Shown here in pieces: positions 60,582-64,000 of a stretch of DNA of 64,000 nt (position 1 is its first letter; every line of letters starts with the position of its first letter). Both the position numbers and the translations under genes were made by a program. The stretch covers positions 41,133,989 through 41,197,988 of the forward strand of contig OY829326.1 of the NCBI GenBank assembly GCA_963691655.1, written 5' to 3'. A model generated the notes under the pieces. It ran no database searches. It was not told the DNA's origin and saw nothing but the letters and a program-made list of their open reading frames with translations. The stretch comes from Toxonevra muliebris (lineage: Eukaryota; Arthropoda; Insecta; Diptera; Pallopteridae).

Positions 60582-61026
60582 CAGGGACCCAAAATAATTG
60601 TTATTTTTTGTTAAGGATTAAATAATTGCTTTTAAAAAAATTACTTCTATATCATTATAATCCCACCAATTTATTTTTGGTTTTCCATAACTATTATAAA
60701 TAAGAATTTTTTGATTATTCATAACCAATTAAATAAGAAAATTAAAAAAAAAAAAAAACAATATTGTTTTTGATCTTTCATAACCATTTTGAATAACCAA
60801 AAAAAATTTTCTTATTTATAATGGTTAGGTAAGACCAAAAAAATATTTTCTTTTTTATAAAAATTATGAATAACCAAAAAAAATACTTTTTTCTTTATAA
60901 TGGTTATGAAAGACTACAAAAGTATTCGTAATTTAAACAATTATTCGCAACAAATTTAAAAAAATATATAATTTAATAATTATTCAGTAATTTTTTCCAA
61001 TATTGGTTATAACTCTTATGTCCCTG
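60582..61026. mobile_element. Non-autonomous hAT-type element
   Basis: Ends CAGGGAC...GTCCCTG, flanked by a perfect 8-base direct repeat ATTGAAGA (60574-60581 and 61027-61034). CAGGG-type ends with an 8-base target duplication are the hallmark of the hAT superfamily. The 445-base interior is AT-rich with repeated TATAATGGTTATGAA and AATAACCAAAAAAA motifs in both orientations. No transposase. Confidence 0.82.
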
Positions 61027-61299
61027 ATTGAAGACTCTTCTTGCTACGCCGCTGGAAATTGGAACTTTCACGATCAGACAGCGATTAAATAGCGTTTTTT
61101 GGCGAATCATGGAAGGATCTTCCGGGATCGAAAATGCTAGCTGGGTATGTTCATATGTAGGTATTCACACGCATACAAATACATATTTATATTCGCATAT
61201 TCAAACATACATATGTATGTAGATACATTTTGCGTCAGTAGAAATACATGTGTATCCACATATACATGTGCATATTGTATTACGAAGATTTTCGAGAAG

Positions 61300-64000
61300 A
61301 AAAAAAAACACGCAACAGAAGCAAAAGAAGCAAAACAGTAACTGTAAATTATGAAAAGCGCAATTTCCAAACAAATACAAAAGGAAAAGACTAAAAACTA
61401 AAAAAAAAACCAAAAACTTCAATGTAAGCAAAATTTGTGTAAAGCTTCTTAAAATACTTATGTATGTATGTACATATATCAACAATATTTTAAAAGTAGA
61501 TGTCATACGTCACGAGTGTTCTGACGGCAACCATAAAGAAAATAACCGACTGCTTTGTTGTTTTGTATATAACCTGCTTCTCATGAAACTTTGTTGTATA
61601 TACATTCATACATACATACAATTGTAAAAGTTTTCATAATTGTTACAAAAAAGAAACAAATTCAAACTAAAGAAAAGCTAAATTTAATACGCAACAATCT
61701 GAAGAGGAGCTAAGAGTATGTATAAAACGGAAAATTACCAAAAATAAAAGAGAGAAAAATATATTCAGCTCAATCATATACCTCCAAAATAAACGATAAT
61801 TCGTTGAGGAGAAAATGAAAATTATCAACAACTACTGCTACTACCACTCAACTAGCAGAACAAGAAAAATAATAACAAAAACAATATGTAGGTATGTATT
61901 AAAAAAAAAAAAAAAAAAAGACTAGCGAATATGTAAACATGTTGGGGCGCGCTACTATATAACCCACTACCTACATTTAAAATGTATACAGGAGCAGCAA
62001 CACAACAATCGAAATAGAGAACAACAAAATCCACACCAATAATGAAACAACAACAAAAAACTTCACAATTAGAGGCAATCAAGAAAATACAGACTACAAT
62101 AACAACAATTACAAAAAAACAAATGATCAACACTGAAAAACACAGAAAGGAAAATAGAGAGGAAGAGAGAAGGCAGCAGTGAACGAACAAGTGAGTGAAT
62201 GAGTGATGTAAACGAGTGCGTTTGAAAACAAAACAAAAAAAAAGACAACAGAGAAATCGTCGAGGTGAATTTAAATAACACAAATACTCAGTTGCAATAC
62301 AATTCATTGTGAATTCATCAACAAGAGAAACAATGAAAAAACTAGAATGAAACAAAAAGCAAAAGAAGGCCAAAACTAATGAAAAATCAGCAAAGTTTAA
62401 CAGTAATTACGTAAAGGTAAACAATCAACGAAAAGGGAGAAGAAGAAGTCAACGATGAGGCGTTTGTATAAAAAGTCAAAAGACCAAACAAAAGAAAGAA
62501 AAAATATATAACTACATATTATAAATAAACGACGAAGCACATAATAAAAAGTAAAGCTCGAAAAAAGAAGAAACTGTGTACTAAATCGCAAGCAAACAAA
62601 ATTATTACTTTGCAGGGCAACACTGATTTATAATAGTACTAGAAAACTGTTTATGTGACGAATACATTGCGAGAGAACGAGTGTTTCATGTGCGTGTGTG
62701 AGTGAAAGAGAGTAAAGAAGGTCGCATAAAATGAAAAAAAAAAAGCAATCCCACGAAAATTGAAGAGCAAATGAAGTAACTATCCAATAGCATTGTTTAA
62801 AAAATATCTATATACATTTGTCTCTTTCTTGTTGATAAGGCAGTGTTGCTGTTCACAAGCTGGTTGCATGTTTACAAGCTGAAAAATAATGACGACAAAA
62901 AACACACTATATATCTATAAATGCATGTGTGTGTGAACATCAAAGTACTAAAAATGCTTGCAAAATCAAAAAGTCCCCCGAAGAGATGATTGTGATGACG
63001 ATGATATGCCCCTCTTTTATTGTATTTTGTACGCGTATAATCGAACCGTTAAACACAGCATGTACGAGTGCGACAAAAGTGTACGATGTGTTTGTATGGT
63101 GTGAGTATGTGTGTGCACAAATTCCAACTCATTCTCAGCATTGAGCATTTTGAGTGCAGAAAAAATAGCAACAATCAATGGTAAAAAGCAAAATGTAGAC
63201 AAAATGAAAACACTAAAAAAGTATGATGAGCTATTTTACAAAAACGTCGTCATCGTTGTAATAGAAATATTTGCTTGATAGTTTTTCTTGTTACAGAGAA
63301 ACACGTATTTTTTATTAATTGTAAACAACAAATACGGAAAATTACTAAAGCATCCAATTTGTACTTCGCAATTTCGGCATGTTTGGTTTTACCTCTTATT
63401 ATCTTTTCTTTTTCTTAATATTTATTAATATTAAAATATTTTATTTTAGGTATACAGGGTGGTTAAATATTAATAACCATCGTGAAAAAGCTAATCCTAT
63501 TTGCTTTTGACCAAAAACTAAGTTATGCTCATTATTGTCAACTTTAGATGTTATGGCAAAAGACTGAACTTTATTAACACTCTTTACCACGCAAGAGGGT
63601 GAAAATAGCCGCCTACCTCCACAATCGCTTTCTTTCCTTTTGTGTTGGCCATCGGGACGGAATAGTCCTGTATAAAATATCATCCAAAAAATGGAAGTCA
63701 ATTTACAAGGGAAGTCGGTAAGATATAATTGCAAATAAGTATGCGAAAAATACGAATTAAAAAAATTCCACCACCAAAACAGTGAGCGAGCGAGCAAACA
63801 CAAATGCATCTCATGAATCTGAACAAAACGAAAAAAAGCAATGACTAAAACAAAGCAACAACAATAGAAACACAAGCATTCCACTCGCTTTTTAGGCATT
63901 CACTGCTGCTATACCCACCATTCAACCAAAAAGTAAAGTCAAACACAAACAAATACAATCAACCAACCCAATCGACCGATGTTTTACATAGTTGATTATG
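61300..64000 (+). other. Purine/CAA-rich stretch resembling a fly 5' leader; no coding exon seen
   Basis: From about 61.3 kb, and most strongly 61.8-63.2 kb, the + strand is dominated by A and G with many ACAACAAC, AAACAAAA and GAGAGAA stretches, the usual look of long Drosophila-type 5' leaders on the sense strand. The - strand frames here (for example 61852-62373) are the Phe/Cys/Leu-rich mirror of that composition and not proteins. It may belong to a + strand gene whose coding exons lie beyond the window, or be intronic low-complexity DNA of skd. Confidence 0.35.

Larger units (their letters stand above)
59359..61146. mobile_element. DNA transposon with ACCCAGCTAGCATT termini, containing nested elements
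   Basis: ACCCAGCTAGCATT at 59359-59372 is matched exactly in reverse at 61133-61146. ATGT flanks both ends (59355-59358, 61147-61150), a possible 4-base target duplication, though the left flank is itself ATGT repeats. No transposase frame survives. Three smaller inverted-repeat elements sit inside (59471, 60195, 60582), so this is a nested insertion site. Confidence 0.65.
54659..64000 (-). other. skd: skd intron in front of the first visible exon (runs out of window)
   Basis: The acceptor is ATGTTTTCAG|CAAATC at 54659/54658, phase 1. Homologues have about 100 residues before this point, including the conserved LWIFWW-type motif. I searched the - strand of this stretch for that motif and for the N-terminal start and found neither, so those exons should lie beyond 64000. 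The intron holds LINE, MITE and tandem-repeat material listed separately. Confidence 0.65.

Noticed and set aside
61852..62373. A 173-codon Phe/Cys/Leu-rich - strand frame that looks like a membrane protein
   Set aside because: It is the complement of A/G- and CAA-rich low-complexity DNA; the hydrophobic look follows from composition alone.
63690..63790. A possible N-terminal MED13 exon (a Trp-Trp-Trp stretch on the - strand near 63768)
   Set aside because: The surrounding residues do not fit the LWIFWWGE-type motif, and there is no matching phase-1 donor.

Overview
The window looks like nuclear DNA of a higher (schizophoran) fly, most likely a tephritid fruit fly. It is AT-rich and full of TATG/TACA-type simple repeats, short introns of about 60-110 bases lie beside very long ones, and it is crowded with SINEs, MITEs and dead LINE and mariner copies. 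The genus cannot be fixed from sequence alone.

Three protein genes are supported by exon-by-exon reading. (1) Chd64, a calponin/transgelin-family actin-binding protein, on the + strand: a TATA-less Inr+DPE promoter at about 717, an 18-codon first exon (963-1016), a 21.3-kb first intron, and exons 2-4 at 22363-23080. A second candidate first exon, flanked by three GATAAG sites, lies 109 bases before exon 2. (2) A small three-exon gene on the - strand (28881 down to 27267; 195 aa) that I do not recognise. (3) skuld (skd), the Mediator kinase-module subunit MED13, on the - strand: eleven coding exons from 54658 down to the stop at 41008, all splice phases agreeing, 2,692 complete codons before the stop. 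Its N-terminal exon(s), roughly the first 90-110 residues, lie beyond 64000, so its most upstream visible intron exceeds 9.3 kb.

Layout: 1-962 Chd64 upstream region and 5'UTR; 1017-22362 Chd64 intron 1 with SINEs, MITEs and an internally deleted mariner; 22017-23786 rest of Chd64; 23787-27148 intergenic with a SINE and foldback hairpins; 27149-28950 the small gene; 28951-40501 intergenic or 3'UTR, AT-rich, with an inverted MITE pair 6 kb apart and LINE debris; 40502-54658 skd; 54659-64000 skd intron with LINE debris, a tandem repeat and an island of nested DNA transposons, ending in a purine-rich stretch that resembles a fly 5'UTR on the + strand.

The genes do not form a functional cluster. 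From family knowledge, Chd64 acts on actin and has been reported in juvenile-hormone-responsive transcription in Drosophila, and skd is a general transcriptional coregulator. Both Drosophila orthologues are on chromosome arm 3L (Muller element D), so their linkage here fits an element-D segment. I found no clearly new biological system. The items most worth testing are the GATA-flanked alternative Chd64 start, the unrecognised 195-aa gene, and the nested transposon island.
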